NCBI RefSeq assembly: GCF_004217555.1
Contig: NZ_SHKW01000001.1
Span: forward strand, 3,720,001-3,784,000
Direction of reading: 5' to 3'
DNA from: Edaphobacter modestus
Lineage (GTDB): Bacteria > Acidobacteriota > Terriglobia > Terriglobales > Acidobacteriaceae
Length of the DNA: 64,000 nt
Each line of letters starts with the position of its first letter. Position 1 is the first letter of the stretch. Both the position numbers and the translations under genes were made by a program. Below, piece by piece: positions 1 to 7,411 of this stretch. Below the pieces are notes generated by a model. The model was given only the letters and a program-made list of their open reading frames with translations, was not told the origin of the DNA and did no database searches.

Positions 1-641
1 GCTTTGCCGGCTACATCCTCATGCGCAAGCCTGAGCTCCTCCGCGTCCTTCTGCTCGTTCCCGTTGTGCGCACCCAGGCCCTCGACATGGTCTCCGACGG
101 CAAGAACTTCAAGCTCCTCATCCCACCGCGCAAGCGAGCCATCGTAGGAAGCAACACCGTCACCACGCAGTCGAAAAATGGCCTCGAAAACCTTCGTCCC
201 GACGTCTTCTTCGACTCCATGTTCATCCAGGGCCCCGACCAGGACCAGATCATCTCCATGACCACCGACATTCGTGTCATCGAGAGCGGAAAAAAGAAGA
301 AAGACCTCATCGAGGAGCCGGCTTACTCCCTCCAGATCCTCGCGCGGCCCGAGGGCCAGACCGTCCGCACTCTGCGCGTCGTTCACATCAATTCCACCGA
401 TCTGTTGCCCTACCAGCAGGACATCTACGACACCAATGGACAGGTCATCACCAAGGCTCATTACAGCAACTACCAGTACTACGGCAACACACCCTTCCCC
501 TCGAACATCATCATCGAGCGCCCCCGCGACCACTACTCGCTCACGGTCAACATCACCAAGCTCACCCTCAATGGCAAGCTCGATGACGACCAGTTCGAGC
601 TCAAGATCCCCGAAACCATTCCTGTCGAAACTTTGAAGTAG
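1..641 (+). CDS. Outer-membrane lipoprotein-like protein (3' part of gene)
   Basis: The open frame runs in from the left edge without a stop (it reads FAGYIL before the first internal Met at position 21), so the gene begins outside the window. About 210 C-terminal residues are visible. The alternating hydrophobic and polar pattern, with phrases such as SDGKNFKLLIPPRKRAIVG, resembles the LolA/LolB/DUF4292 beta-half-barrel lipoproteins that handle outer-membrane lipids. The family assignment is by resemblance only; no lipobox can be seen because the N-terminus is missing. Confidence 0.6.
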   Translation, partial: FAGYILMRKPELLRVLLLVPVVRTQALDMVSDGKNFKLLIPPRKRAIVGSNTVTTQSKNGLENLRPDVFFDSMFIQGPDQDQIISMTTDIRVIESGKKKKDLIEEPAYSLQILARPEGQTVRTLRVVHINSTDLLPYQQDIYDTNGQVITKAHYSNYQYYGNTPFPSNIIIERPRDHYSLTVNITKLTLNGKLDDDQFELKIPETIPVETLK

Positions 642-674
642 GCTCGCCGGGCCAGTCTCCCCGGTCGGCCTCAG

Positions 675-1499
675 CTACTTCCTGACTGCCCTCACCTCGA
701 GGTATTCATTGCGGATCAGCGTCTGTTTCGACGGATCAGGCGCAATATTTGCCGAGGCCCACAAGACCTCGAAATCTGCGGCAAACGCCGCCTGTCTCGC
801 CTCATCCAGTCGTGAGAACGCAACCTTCGTCGGCCCGAAGTGTTCGCGGAAGAACTGCACCACTCCCGCGGGATTCACCGGAAGATTGAAATCGATCGGG
901 ATCACCCTGGTCTCTATCTCCGTGAACCCCTCCGCCAGCCGCTTTCGCACCGTCGCATCGTCTCCCCACAACAGAGGCGGAGTGACGCCCGGAGGAGGAG
1001 CAACGTGCTTCGCGCTCACCCCGGACATCGCGCCGGTAAAGCTTTCAGGCTTCCAGTTCGCCATTCCCAGCAGGCCGCCAGGCCTCAGCACTCGCGCCAG
1101 CTCCGATGCCACCTGCTCAGGCTGTGGCGCAAACATGGCGCCGAACATCGTCACCACTGCATCGAAGCTCGCATCTGGATACGGCAGTTTCTCCGCATCG
1201 CCTTCGTCGAAGGTGACTGTTAATCCCTCTGCCTTTGCGCGCTCTCTTGCCTGCTCCAGCAGGTTAGGTGCGATGTCGACGCCGGTTACAACACATCCGC
1301 TCCGCGCCAGCGGAACCGCCACGTTTCCCGTTCCCGTCGCCACATCCAGCACGCGTGAGCCCGGGTCAATCCCAAGGCGGGTCACAAACGCCTCTGCGTC
1401 CTTGCTGATGATCTTCGCGACCACGCCGAAGTCGCCCGCCATCCACGTGGCGCGCATACTTTCTTTGATCTGTTCGATGGAAGGTTCGGAAGAATTCAT
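675..1499 (-). CDS. Class I SAM-dependent methyltransferase
   Basis: 274 residues when started at the ATG, which follows AGGAGAG at good spacing; a GTG 15 bases upstream is less likely because the ribosome site would lie inside it. The SAM-binding glycine motif VLDVATGTGNVAV lies near residue 55, followed by an acidic motif II (GVDIAP) and motif III around FDEGDAEKLPYPDASFD. This is the UbiE/COQ5-like Methyltransf_11 pattern for a small-molecule methyltransferase in the cytoplasm. The substrate cannot be told from sequence. It lies between a lipoprotein gene and a DUF481 gene with no evident functional link. Confidence 0.85.
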   Translation of the reverse strand: MNSSEPSIEQIKESMRATWMAGDFGVVAKIISKDAEAFVTRLGIDPGSRVLDVATGTGNVAVPLARSGCVVTGVDIAPNLLEQARERAKAEGLTVTFDEGDAEKLPYPDASFDAVVTMFGAMFAPQPEQVASELARVLRPGGLLGMANWKPESFTGAMSGVSAKHVAPPPGVTPPLLWGDDATVRKRLAEGFTEIETRVIPIDFNLPVNPAGVVQFFREHFGPTKVAFSRLDEARQAAFAADFEVLWASANIAPDPSKQTLIRNEYLEVRAVRK

Positions 1500-1637
1500 T
1501 GCATCTCTCCTCACCGGTCTCAGCGCGGCCGCTTCTGTGTAAGATGCGGAAAGCGCGGCAGTGCGTTAAGCCGACGCCCCGCGCTTCAACCAGCAAGCCT
1601 CCCTCGTGACCGCGCCGTTCGGCCACAACCTGCTGCA

Positions 1638-2825
1638 TCATCGCAGCGTGTAGCTGATCCCCGTCGTGAACTGGAACGAGTTCCGGCGATTGTCGGGAGC
1701 CGGAAAGATCGCCATCGGCGGATTGTTCAGATAACTGTCCAGTGTTCCTACCTGAAACTGGAAACGTTTGTAGACAGGAAAACTCAAGCTGTTGGTCTCA
1801 TTCAACGAATAAGCTTCAAGCCGGTTGTATGCGGGCAGATATTGCACCTGCTGCGTGAAGACTGAGTTGAAGGGCAGCTTGCGGACGTAGTTCGCGCTGA
1901 ACGTCGAACCCACAAGATTTGTATTCTCCTCGGGAACCGTGAGGAGAAAGTCCTGCTTCTCATACTGCAGCGTCGCCTTCAGATCCAGCGTCTGCTTCGT
2001 TCGCTTGATCACCGTCCATCCCACTCCACCGCCATAGATCTGTTGCAGATCGAGACCCTGCGAAAAGTTGTGATCGAACGCCGTTCCCGCCAGCAGGTAT
2101 ACCCGTGGCGACACATACTCGTCGCGCTCCGTATCCACATGGTAGATCGATGTCTTCAGGTCCGGCTGCGCTGGAGCACCCTCCGCCTCCCGTTGCGTGA
2201 TGCGGCTGTACGATCCGGAAAAGTTCACCGTCGTCCGATTGCGTGGCGGCAGATAGGCTACCGTCGGCGTGTTGCGTACCAGCGAGGCGCCGCCGGTATA
2301 GGTGTAGTTATTCTGTGTGGCCTGGATCAGCGTCATTCCAAGGTTCAGCGCTCCAGTCCATCGCCGAAAAAAACTCCCCTCCTGCAGCGCCTCCCGGTTG
2401 AAGGTGTCCCGATCCAGAACCTCCGCCGTACTCTTGATCGGCATCACCTGTACATCCTTGGGGCCGTTGAGCTGAATCTTGCTGTCCTTAACCTGAATGC
2501 TTCCCGCCGGAACCTTTTTGAGCGAACGTCGATTCCATTCCGTATCCTTGCCCAGCACCACGAACTGCCTCTGCGAGCGCAGCTCTTTTACCTTAGACCA
2601 GCTCACGCTGATGTCTCCTGCCATATCGCTGTGAAACGTAACCGTATCGCCGGTGGAGTACTTCAGCTGGCCGGTCAGCTGGTCGCCATTCGTAAAGATC
2701 AGCACATCGGGTGCCGGCGGCTTGGCCGGAGCAGGATCGGATGCATTGGCGGGAAAGCAGGAAAGGATGGTGGAAGCGAAGAAAAGCACAAAACAAAAAC
2801 AGGCCCGAAAGAATCTCATCGTCAT
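1638..2825 (-). CDS. DUF481 family outer-membrane beta-barrel protein
   Basis: 395 residues with an N-terminal signal peptide (MRFFRACFCFVLFFASTILS, cleavage near ANASDP). After a short proline-rich stretch comes a small SH3-like region (LIFTNGDQLTGQLKYSTGDT). The second half has amphipathic strands with repeated aromatic girdle residues and ends in YTLR, as in outer-membrane barrels of the DUF481/YdiY family. Function in the family is poorly known; some members are salt-induced. ATGs at 2825 and 2819 are both possible starts, and neither has a strong ribosome site. Confidence 0.75.
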   Translation of the reverse strand: MTMRFFRACFCFVLFFASTILSCFPANASDPAPAKPPAPDVLIFTNGDQLTGQLKYSTGDTVTFHSDMAGDISVSWSKVKELRSQRQFVVLGKDTEWNRRSLKKVPAGSIQVKDSKIQLNGPKDVQVMPIKSTAEVLDRDTFNREALQEGSFFRRWTGALNLGMTLIQATQNNYTYTGGASLVRNTPTVAYLPPRNRTTVNFSGSYSRITQREAEGAPAQPDLKTSIYHVDTERDEYVSPRVYLLAGTAFDHNFSQGLDLQQIYGGGVGWTVIKRTKQTLDLKATLQYEKQDFLLTVPEENTNLVGSTFSANYVRKLPFNSVFTQQVQYLPAYNRLEAYSLNETNSLSFPVYKRFQFQVGTLDSYLNNPPMAIFPAPDNRRNSFQFTTGISYTLR

Positions 2826-2999
2826 TAAGCCTAAGCGAAAGCCTGGATAAGCTCATGCGTGAGACTCAAAACCAAATCGTTACCAAATCGCTACCTGTCA
2901 TCATCGCCAGTCGGTGACCTCACCGAACAAACCGGGCGCCCCATGTTGTGGTCTGTGTGTATACTTTCCCTCTCCCCAAATAACAATTGAGGTACTTTT
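2826..2999. other. Intergenic region between divergent genes
   Basis: About 170 bases separate the leftward DUF481 gene from the rightward small cysteine protein. It is more AT-rich near 2950-2998 and holds a TATACT hexamer near 2958 that could be a -10 element for the rightward gene, but I see no convincing -35 partner. Confidence 0.3.
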
Positions 3000-3197
3000 T
3001 TGAAAGTGCGTTTGTACGCCTTGGTGCGAAGGTTTTACCGTGCCATTTATCCCGAACATCTCGTTTGTGAATACTGCGGGGTCAGCGGGATTCGAGAGTC
3101 AATGGTGAAAGCAAGTCCAGGATTTTTTTGCAGCCAGGAGCATATGGATGCTTACTGGAGCGATAGTTGGTCAAGGTTTGATAAGAATCGAAGATGA
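3000..3197 (+). CDS. Small cysteine-motif protein (hypothetical)
   Basis: 65 residues starting at TTG, preceded by GAGGT 7 bases upstream. It holds CEYCG at about residues 23-27 and a third cysteine in FFCSQEH, a spacing that suggests a small treble-clef or zinc-ribbon site with Cys/Cys/Cys/His ligands. The N-terminus is basic (KVRLYALVRRFYR). It stands alone and is followed at once by a hairpin, so it is probably its own transcription unit. I do not recognise the family. It could bind zinc or another protein; its existence as a gene is likely but not certain. Confidence 0.55.
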   Translation: MKVRLYALVRRFYRAIYPEHLVCEYCGVSGIRESMVKASPGFFCSQEHMDAYWSDSWSRFDKNRR

Positions 3198-3224
3198 GTC
3201 CGGCCACCATTTAGCAGCCGGACT
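3197..3224 (+). terminator. Hairpin after the small cysteine gene
   Basis: AGTCCGGC pairs with GCCGGACT across a 12-base loop, starting at the last base of the stop codon. There is no long T-tract, so termination efficiency is uncertain. Confidence 0.5.
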
Positions 3225-3457
3225 ATTGCTCTGGCGATTCTCCGCGTCCTCCTCTTCTCTCGAATTGCCTACATTGTCCCGTGACAGCCAGATGTTGCCT
3301 TAGGATTCGCGACGTCGATTAGGGGCACGGTTGAGTTGTTCGGGATGATATCGGCGTCGTCAAGTCATTGATGGGGTGATTTGCTCCCCCGGCAATGACA
3401 GGCCGGGAGCCTCATCCCAGTAAGGTTTATCCATCAGGTCCCTCTTACAATCAAAGG

Positions 3458-4405
3458 ATGCCGCCGGAGCACACTCACGGGATCGGCGAACTCGATCAGG
3501 CCACGTCTGTCTTTCTCAACGTGCGCCAACGTCTCTTCGGCATCGCCTACCGTATGCTCGGCAGCGCGGCTGAGGCTGAAGACATCGTTCAGGAAACCTG
3601 GATCCGCTGGCAGGCAAAAGATCGCGCTACCGTCCTCGATCCACCGGCATTCCTCGCTACCATCACCATCCGGCTCGCCCTTAACCTCGCCCAGTCCGCT
3701 CGCTCGCGGCGCGAGACCTACATCGGACCCTGGCTGCCTGAGCCAATCGATACCAGCTCCGATCCATATCTCGGGGCCGAGCGTGGCGAAGCACTCTCAC
3801 TCGCCCTGCTGCTGTTGCTTGAAAAGCTCTCGCCCCACGAACGCGCTGCCTACGTTCTGCGCGAAGCCTTCGACTATCCCTACTCCACGATCGCCGAACT
3901 GCTTGAGACCACCGAAGCCAATGTCCGCCAGATCGTCTCGCGTGCCCGCCGCCACATAGCCGCACAGGGCCATGCATCCGTCCAGCCGCCTACCTTCGAA
4001 CAACAGAGCAACCTCCTCCATGCCTTTATTCGCGCTGCGCAACAGGGGCAGCTGGCCGAACTGGAACGGCTCTTCGCTTCCGAGGTTGTCTCCTCCACCG
4101 ACGGCAACGGAATCGTCAACGCCGCCCGCATCCCGGTCGTAGGCCGCGCCCGTGTAGCGAAGTTCGTCGTCTCCTTCCCGAAGCATTTCTGGGCCGGTGC
4201 AACCGTGGCCTACATTCTGGCCAACGGACAACCCGCGATCCTCCTCTCGCGCAATGGTTCCGTATTTGCCTTCGCCACCCTTGAAGTCTCTGGCGACAGC
4301 ATCAGCCAGATCCTGTGGGTGATGAGTCCGGCCAAGCTCGCATCCATCTCCAGGTCATGGCCCGAGGCCCCGCAAAACATCGCCTCGTCCCCTGCCGGTA
4401 TCTGA
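3458..4405 (+). CDS. sigJ: ECF41-group RNA polymerase sigma factor with SnoaL-like C-terminal domain
   Basis: 315 residues from the ATG at 3458 (AAAGG just upstream); an in-frame ATG at 3395 lacks a ribosome site. Sigma-70 region 2 spans roughly 15-85 (LFGIAYRMLGSAAEAEDIVQ) and region 4 about 112-170 (AAYVLREAFDYPYSTIAELL). The linker carries WLPEP at 92-96, a signature of group ECF41, and the C-terminal SnoaL-like domain (about 182-290) has DGNG at 215-218 where the group has its DGGGR motif. In ECF41 factors this fused domain replaces an anti-sigma factor. The next gene is the NAD(P)-binding protein typical of ECF41 loci. The symbol follows the SigJ naming used for this type. Confidence 0.9.
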   Translation: MPPEHTHGIGELDQATSVFLNVRQRLFGIAYRMLGSAAEAEDIVQETWIRWQAKDRATVLDPPAFLATITIRLALNLAQSARSRRETYIGPWLPEPIDTSSDPYLGAERGEALSLALLLLLEKLSPHERAAYVLREAFDYPYSTIAELLETTEANVRQIVSRARRHIAAQGHASVQPPTFEQQSNLLHAFIRAAQQGQLAELERLFASEVVSSTDGNGIVNAARIPVVGRARVAKFVVSFPKHFWAGATVAYILANGQPAILLSRNGSVFAFATLEVSGDSISQILWVMSPAKLASISRSWPEAPQNIASSPAGI

Positions 4406-4439
4406 CCATCGGGCTCTCTTGAGAAAAAAACAAAACGCC

Positions 4440-4466
4440 TGTCACAACCGGCGCCCCTGTCCTGTC
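4440..4466 (+). promoter_or_regulatory. Candidate ECF41-dependent promoter
   Basis: TGTCACA at 4440-4446, 16 bases, then TGTC at 4463-4466. This nearly matches the ECF41 consensus as I recall it (TGTCACA, 16 bases, CGTC), with one mismatch in the -10 part. It lies between the sigma gene and the NAD(P)-binding gene, where ECF41 target promoters are usually found. Confidence 0.6.
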
Positions 4467-4531
4467 TTCCCTGCAGCGAAGGAACGAAATTCCTTGCCCA
4501 TCTTTGGGCGACCAAAAGAAAGGTTCATCTT

Positions 4532-5281
4532 ATGAAGATCGTCATCATCGGAGGCAGCGGCCTCATCGGAAAAAAACTTGCCAACCTGCTTCGCCAACAG
4601 GGTCAAGATGTCCTCGCGGCTTCACCCTCTTCGGGCGTCGACACGCTTACTTGCGCAGGCCTTGCCGAAGCTCTCAAGGGAGCACAGGTTGTCATCGACA
4701 CCTCAAACTCACCATCCTTCGAAGAAAAAGCAGTTCTCAACTTCTTCGAGACCTCGGCTGGCAACATCGCCAGGCAGGAGATCGCCGCCGGAGTTCAACA
4801 CCACGTTGCTCTGTCCGTTGTTGGAGCCGATCGCATGAGCAGCGGCGGCTACATGCGGGCCAAGGTCGCGCAGGAGTCCATCATCAAGGCCTCCGGAGTT
4901 CCATACACCATCGTTCGCGCCACACAGTTCTACGAGTTCCTCTCGGGAATCGCCGATGTAAGCCAACAGGATGGCTCTGTCTGGCTTCCACCTGCCCTCA
5001 TGCAGCCAATGGCGGCCGATGACGTTGCCGCCGCCCTGCGTGACGTCGCGACTGCTAAACCTGCCAATGGTGTTGTGGAAGTGGCAGGTCCGGAGAAGCT
5101 TCCAATGGCTGAGATCGTCAAAAGAGCGCTTACCGCGAAGCACGACCCGCGTCCTGTCGTCTCGGACCCTGGTGCTCGCTACTTCGGATACGCGATCGAC
5201 GACCACTCCCTCATCCCCGGTGGCCCCAATCCCCGCATCGCACCGACCCGGTTCGACGATTGGCTACGCAAAACAGCGTAA
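4532..5281 (+). CDS. NmrA-like NAD(P)-binding oxidoreductase (ECF41 partner)
   Basis: 249 residues; the start is preceded by AAAGG. An N-terminal Rossmann motif (IIGGSGLIGKKLANLL, residues 4-19) and the NmrA/atypical short-chain dehydrogenase pattern are clear; there is no YxxxK active site, as in NmrA-type proteins. Region 103-130 (GVQHHVALSVVGADRM) and the Pro-Tyr-Thr-Ile segment match this family. It follows the ECF41 sigma gene by 126 bases and has a candidate ECF41 promoter in front. ECF41 loci characteristically carry a carboxymuconolactone decarboxylase, an oxidoreductase or an epimerase as the only target, and this is that gene. Substrate unknown. Confidence 0.85.
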   Translation: MKIVIIGGSGLIGKKLANLLRQQGQDVLAASPSSGVDTLTCAGLAEALKGAQVVIDTSNSPSFEEKAVLNFFETSAGNIARQEIAAGVQHHVALSVVGADRMSSGGYMRAKVAQESIIKASGVPYTIVRATQFYEFLSGIADVSQQDGSVWLPPALMQPMAADDVAAALRDVATAKPANGVVEVAGPEKLPMAEIVKRALTAKHDPRPVVSDPGARYFGYAIDDHSLIPGGPNPRIAPTRFDDWLRKTA

Positions 5282-5305
5282 CTGGATTGGACCCATAACT
5301 GAACC

Positions 5306-5340
5306 GTCCCACCCACGCGGCTTTACCGCATGGGTGGGAC
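5306..5340. repeat. Strong inverted repeat
   Basis: GTCCCACCCA-c-GCGG pairs with CCGC-a-TGGGTGGGAC across CTTTA: 14 pairs with one mismatch. It has no T-tract. It may terminate the upstream gene, or be a palindromic interspersed repeat unit. Confidence 0.55.
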
Positions 5341-5494
5341 CGATTCTGGAGATGTAGTGTGTCGAAGGCGATGCCTCAGAATCCACTAGAGGAAAACCTG
5401 TCAAGTCCCATGTGTCCGTATCATCAATAACATCAGTAACATTCACCTGCCGTCGAGATATCCTCCAACCGCTATACTGGAACTGAAAGCAAAC

Positions 5495-5526
5495 AAAGCC
5501 CCGGTACGTCTCTGGGGCTTTTCTTT
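5495..5526 (+). terminator. Rho-independent terminator
   Basis: AAAGCCCC pairs with GGGGCTTT across a loop of about 10 bases, followed by TCTTTT. It lies about 210 bases after the nearest rightward gene. A TATACT hexamer sits some 20 bases upstream, so a very short transcript is possible but not shown. Confidence 0.7.
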
Positions 5527-5673
5527 TGCTCGAACGATCGCCAAGGGAGATTTCGAGTTGACGACAACGGATTCGAGCTCACGATAACGAGCGTAGATAT
5601 GGGATTGGAACTCGAACGAGCGTAGAAATAGGAGGGGAGTTCATGAAAGCATTCCGAGTCTGCCCCGACAAAG

Positions 5674-5731
5674 TGTCATCCTGAGCGGAGTTTGGCGGTA
5701 TTTCGCCAAACGCAGTCGAAGGACCCGCGGT
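5674..5731. repeat. Interspersed repeat element starting TGTCATCCTGAGCG
   Basis: The unit begins TGTCATCCTGAGCG, contains the hairpin GTTTGGCG-gtattt-CGCCAAAC (5690-5711), and ends GCAGTCGAAGGACCC. I recall sequences with this head and tail occurring many times in intergenic regions of Acidobacteriota and some other phyla. Only one copy is evident in this window. Confidence 0.55.
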
Positions 5732-5892
5732 TAAACCCCGGCAAAATGGATCGCCGCGTATATCTTCAATAAATCGAATATCTTGCGGGGAGTACCCCGC
5801 GTCTTTCAGGATCTTCGCAGATAGGGGAAGGCAAGTCTAAAGCTAACCCGAATCTTTTGAAGATCTTGACACGTTTTGTACGAGGGAGGGTG

Positions 5893-6954
5893 CTAGATCG
5901 TAAGTCCTGCCCGCTGGGCATGGGCTGAGATGGCAGCGTTGATCTCGAGCGCCAGCTTCAGCGCCGCACGGCCATCCTCGCCCGAGACCACCGGCACCGA
6001 CCGCCTCCGGACCGCGTCGAGGAACGAGACGATCTCCAGCCGAAGCGGCTCGCCCGGCTCCACCGGAACCTTGCTGAGCGAGAGCCCCGCCGAAGGATGA
6101 CCTCCCGACGCCTGAAGCTGCTGCGAGGCCTGGATCATCTCAGCCATGGCCGCCAGCTTCGCCGGGTCCATCCCCGCCGCAGCCGTCACGTCGATCATCA
6201 GAAGATCCTGCCGCGCGAAGTCGATCGAGAGATACTGGTGCGGCTGAAAGAACCTGAGCTTGCGAACCCGCTCCGTCGAAACCCGGCTGGCCGTGAAGTT
6301 CGCAACGCACCCGCTCTCGAACTCCACCCGGACGTTCGCAATGTCCACCTTCGGTGAGAGCACCGGCAGGCCGACGGCCCGAACCTCTGTCACCGGCGAG
6401 CCCACCAGGCTCAGCACGATATCGAGATCGTGGATCATCAGGTCCAGCACCACGTCCACATCGAGCGACCGCGGTGTGAAGACGCTGAGCCGATGCGACT
6501 CGAAGAACATCGGCTGGTTAAGATACCGTCGCGCCGCCGTCACCGCAGGATTGAACCGCTCCAGATGCCCGACCTGCACGATACGCTGATGCTTCGCGGC
6601 TAGCGCGAGAATGCTGTCCGCATCCTCGAGACTCGGAGCCAGCGGCTTCTCAATGAGAACGTCGAGGCCCGCAGCGATCAGCTCTTCTGCGGCGGCGCGG
6701 TGGTGCACCGTCGGAACGCAGACGGAGGCTGCATCGAGGCCCGCGGATTTGGCAAGGCACTCCGCGATCGAGCCGAACGCAGGCACTCCGAACTTCGTTG
6801 CCGCATCGGCGGCCGCAGCCGCGTCAGGGTCGATGACAGCTACCAGCCGCACCGGCTCCCCGGCCTGCTCCAGTTCCTTATAGACGCGGAGATGGTTGCG
6901 GCCAAAGGCCCCGGCTCCGACGACGGCGACCCTGAGTGGATTTGCAGCGTTCAC
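5893..6954 (-). CDS. Gfo/Idh/MocA family NAD(P)-dependent oxidoreductase
   Basis: 353 residues starting at GTG, directly abutting the stop of the upstream 69-residue gene. The Rossmann motif is at 10-20 (AVVGAGAFGRN). The conserved EKP motif with its catalytic lysine is at 102-104, and IHDLD lies near 173-177. This is a sugar-type dehydrogenase of about usual length. The IHDLDI pattern and the short C-terminal domain recall UDP-GlcNAc 3-dehydrogenases of lipid A synthesis (GnnA), but no aminotransferase partner lies nearby, so the substrate is left open. Confidence 0.85.
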   Translation of the reverse strand: MNAANPLRVAVVGAGAFGRNHLRVYKELEQAGEPVRLVAVIDPDAAAAADAATKFGVPAFGSIAECLAKSAGLDAASVCVPTVHHRAAAEELIAAGLDVLIEKPLAPSLEDADSILALAAKHQRIVQVGHLERFNPAVTAARRYLNQPMFFESHRLSVFTPRSLDVDVVLDLMIHDLDIVLSLVGSPVTEVRAVGLPVLSPKVDIANVRVEFESGCVANFTASRVSTERVRKLRFFQPHQYLSIDFARQDLLMIDVTAAAGMDPAKLAAMAEMIQASQQLQASGGHPSAGLSLSKVPVEPGEPLRLEIVSFLDAVRRRSVPVVSGEDGRAALKLALEINAAISAHAQRAGLTI

Positions 6955-7164
6955 TTACTTGATGGGAGCTTCCACCGCCTGGCGGCAGCGTGCATACAGC
7001 TCCAGGAGGTACGTTACCTGATCTTCAGGCTTCACCGAGGGCGCAACGCCAAATCCGGTCGAGCCAGCGCCCTTGCTGGCGACATTCGCATGCGCGGCGA
7101 CGAACTTCAGCAGGTCCAGGGCAATATCTTCAGTGCTGCGCGCGGCAATCGTTGTGGCTTCCAT
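6955..7164 (-). CDS. Small hypothetical protein co-transcribed with the Gfo/Idh/MocA gene
   Basis: 69 residues. GAGGG precedes the ATG, and the stop TAA is followed immediately by the GTG of the oxidoreductase gene, so the two are translationally coupled. The protein is mostly helical with a middle glycine-rich loop (GAGSTGFGVAPSVKPEDQV). I recognise no family and no membrane segment. Coupling suggests an accessory role for the oxidoreductase. Confidence 0.65.
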   Translation of the reverse strand: MEATTIAARSTEDIALDLLKFVAAHANVASKGAGSTGFGVAPSVKPEDQVTYLLELYARCRQAVEAPIK

Positions 7165-7355
7165 GAAAGAGGTCCCTCTCGTTTCTCTAGCCCGATCTTA
7201 ACGGTCTACGCATCCGGCGCGCAAATGAAGCGCCCGCCAGAGAGCGGCGTTCCGCGCGGCCTGCTATTCCTCCCATAGGTTCCTTTCTCGGTTCGGCATG
7301 CACGCCGATTAGGATCCGGACGGGTAAACTGACGGTGGTGGCCGTGTTTTCCGCA

Positions 7356-7364
7356 TTGTCCACA
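7356..7364. promoter_or_regulatory. Possible DnaA-box-like nonamer upstream of dnaB
   Basis: TTGTCCACA differs by one base from the DnaA consensus TTATCCACA. It is a single copy in the 247-base gap between the leftward small gene and dnaB. Chance occurrence is quite possible. Confidence 0.25.
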
Positions 7365-7411
7365 GGCTGGGGGAGGTATCCTCAATCTCTCCTCGGCTAA
7401 GGTATAAGTCC

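Larger units (their letters stand above)
5341..5892. other. Repeat-bearing intergenic region without a gene
   Basis: With the hairpin just before it, this makes about 610 bases between convergent genes with no credible reading frame. It contains a terminator hairpin (5495-5526), two imperfect direct copies of CGAGCGTAGA (near 5588 and 5619), the interspersed element at 5674-5731, and a small perfect hairpin GCGGGG/CCCCGC at 5785-5800. It reads as an accumulation site for short repeats. Confidence 0.6.
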
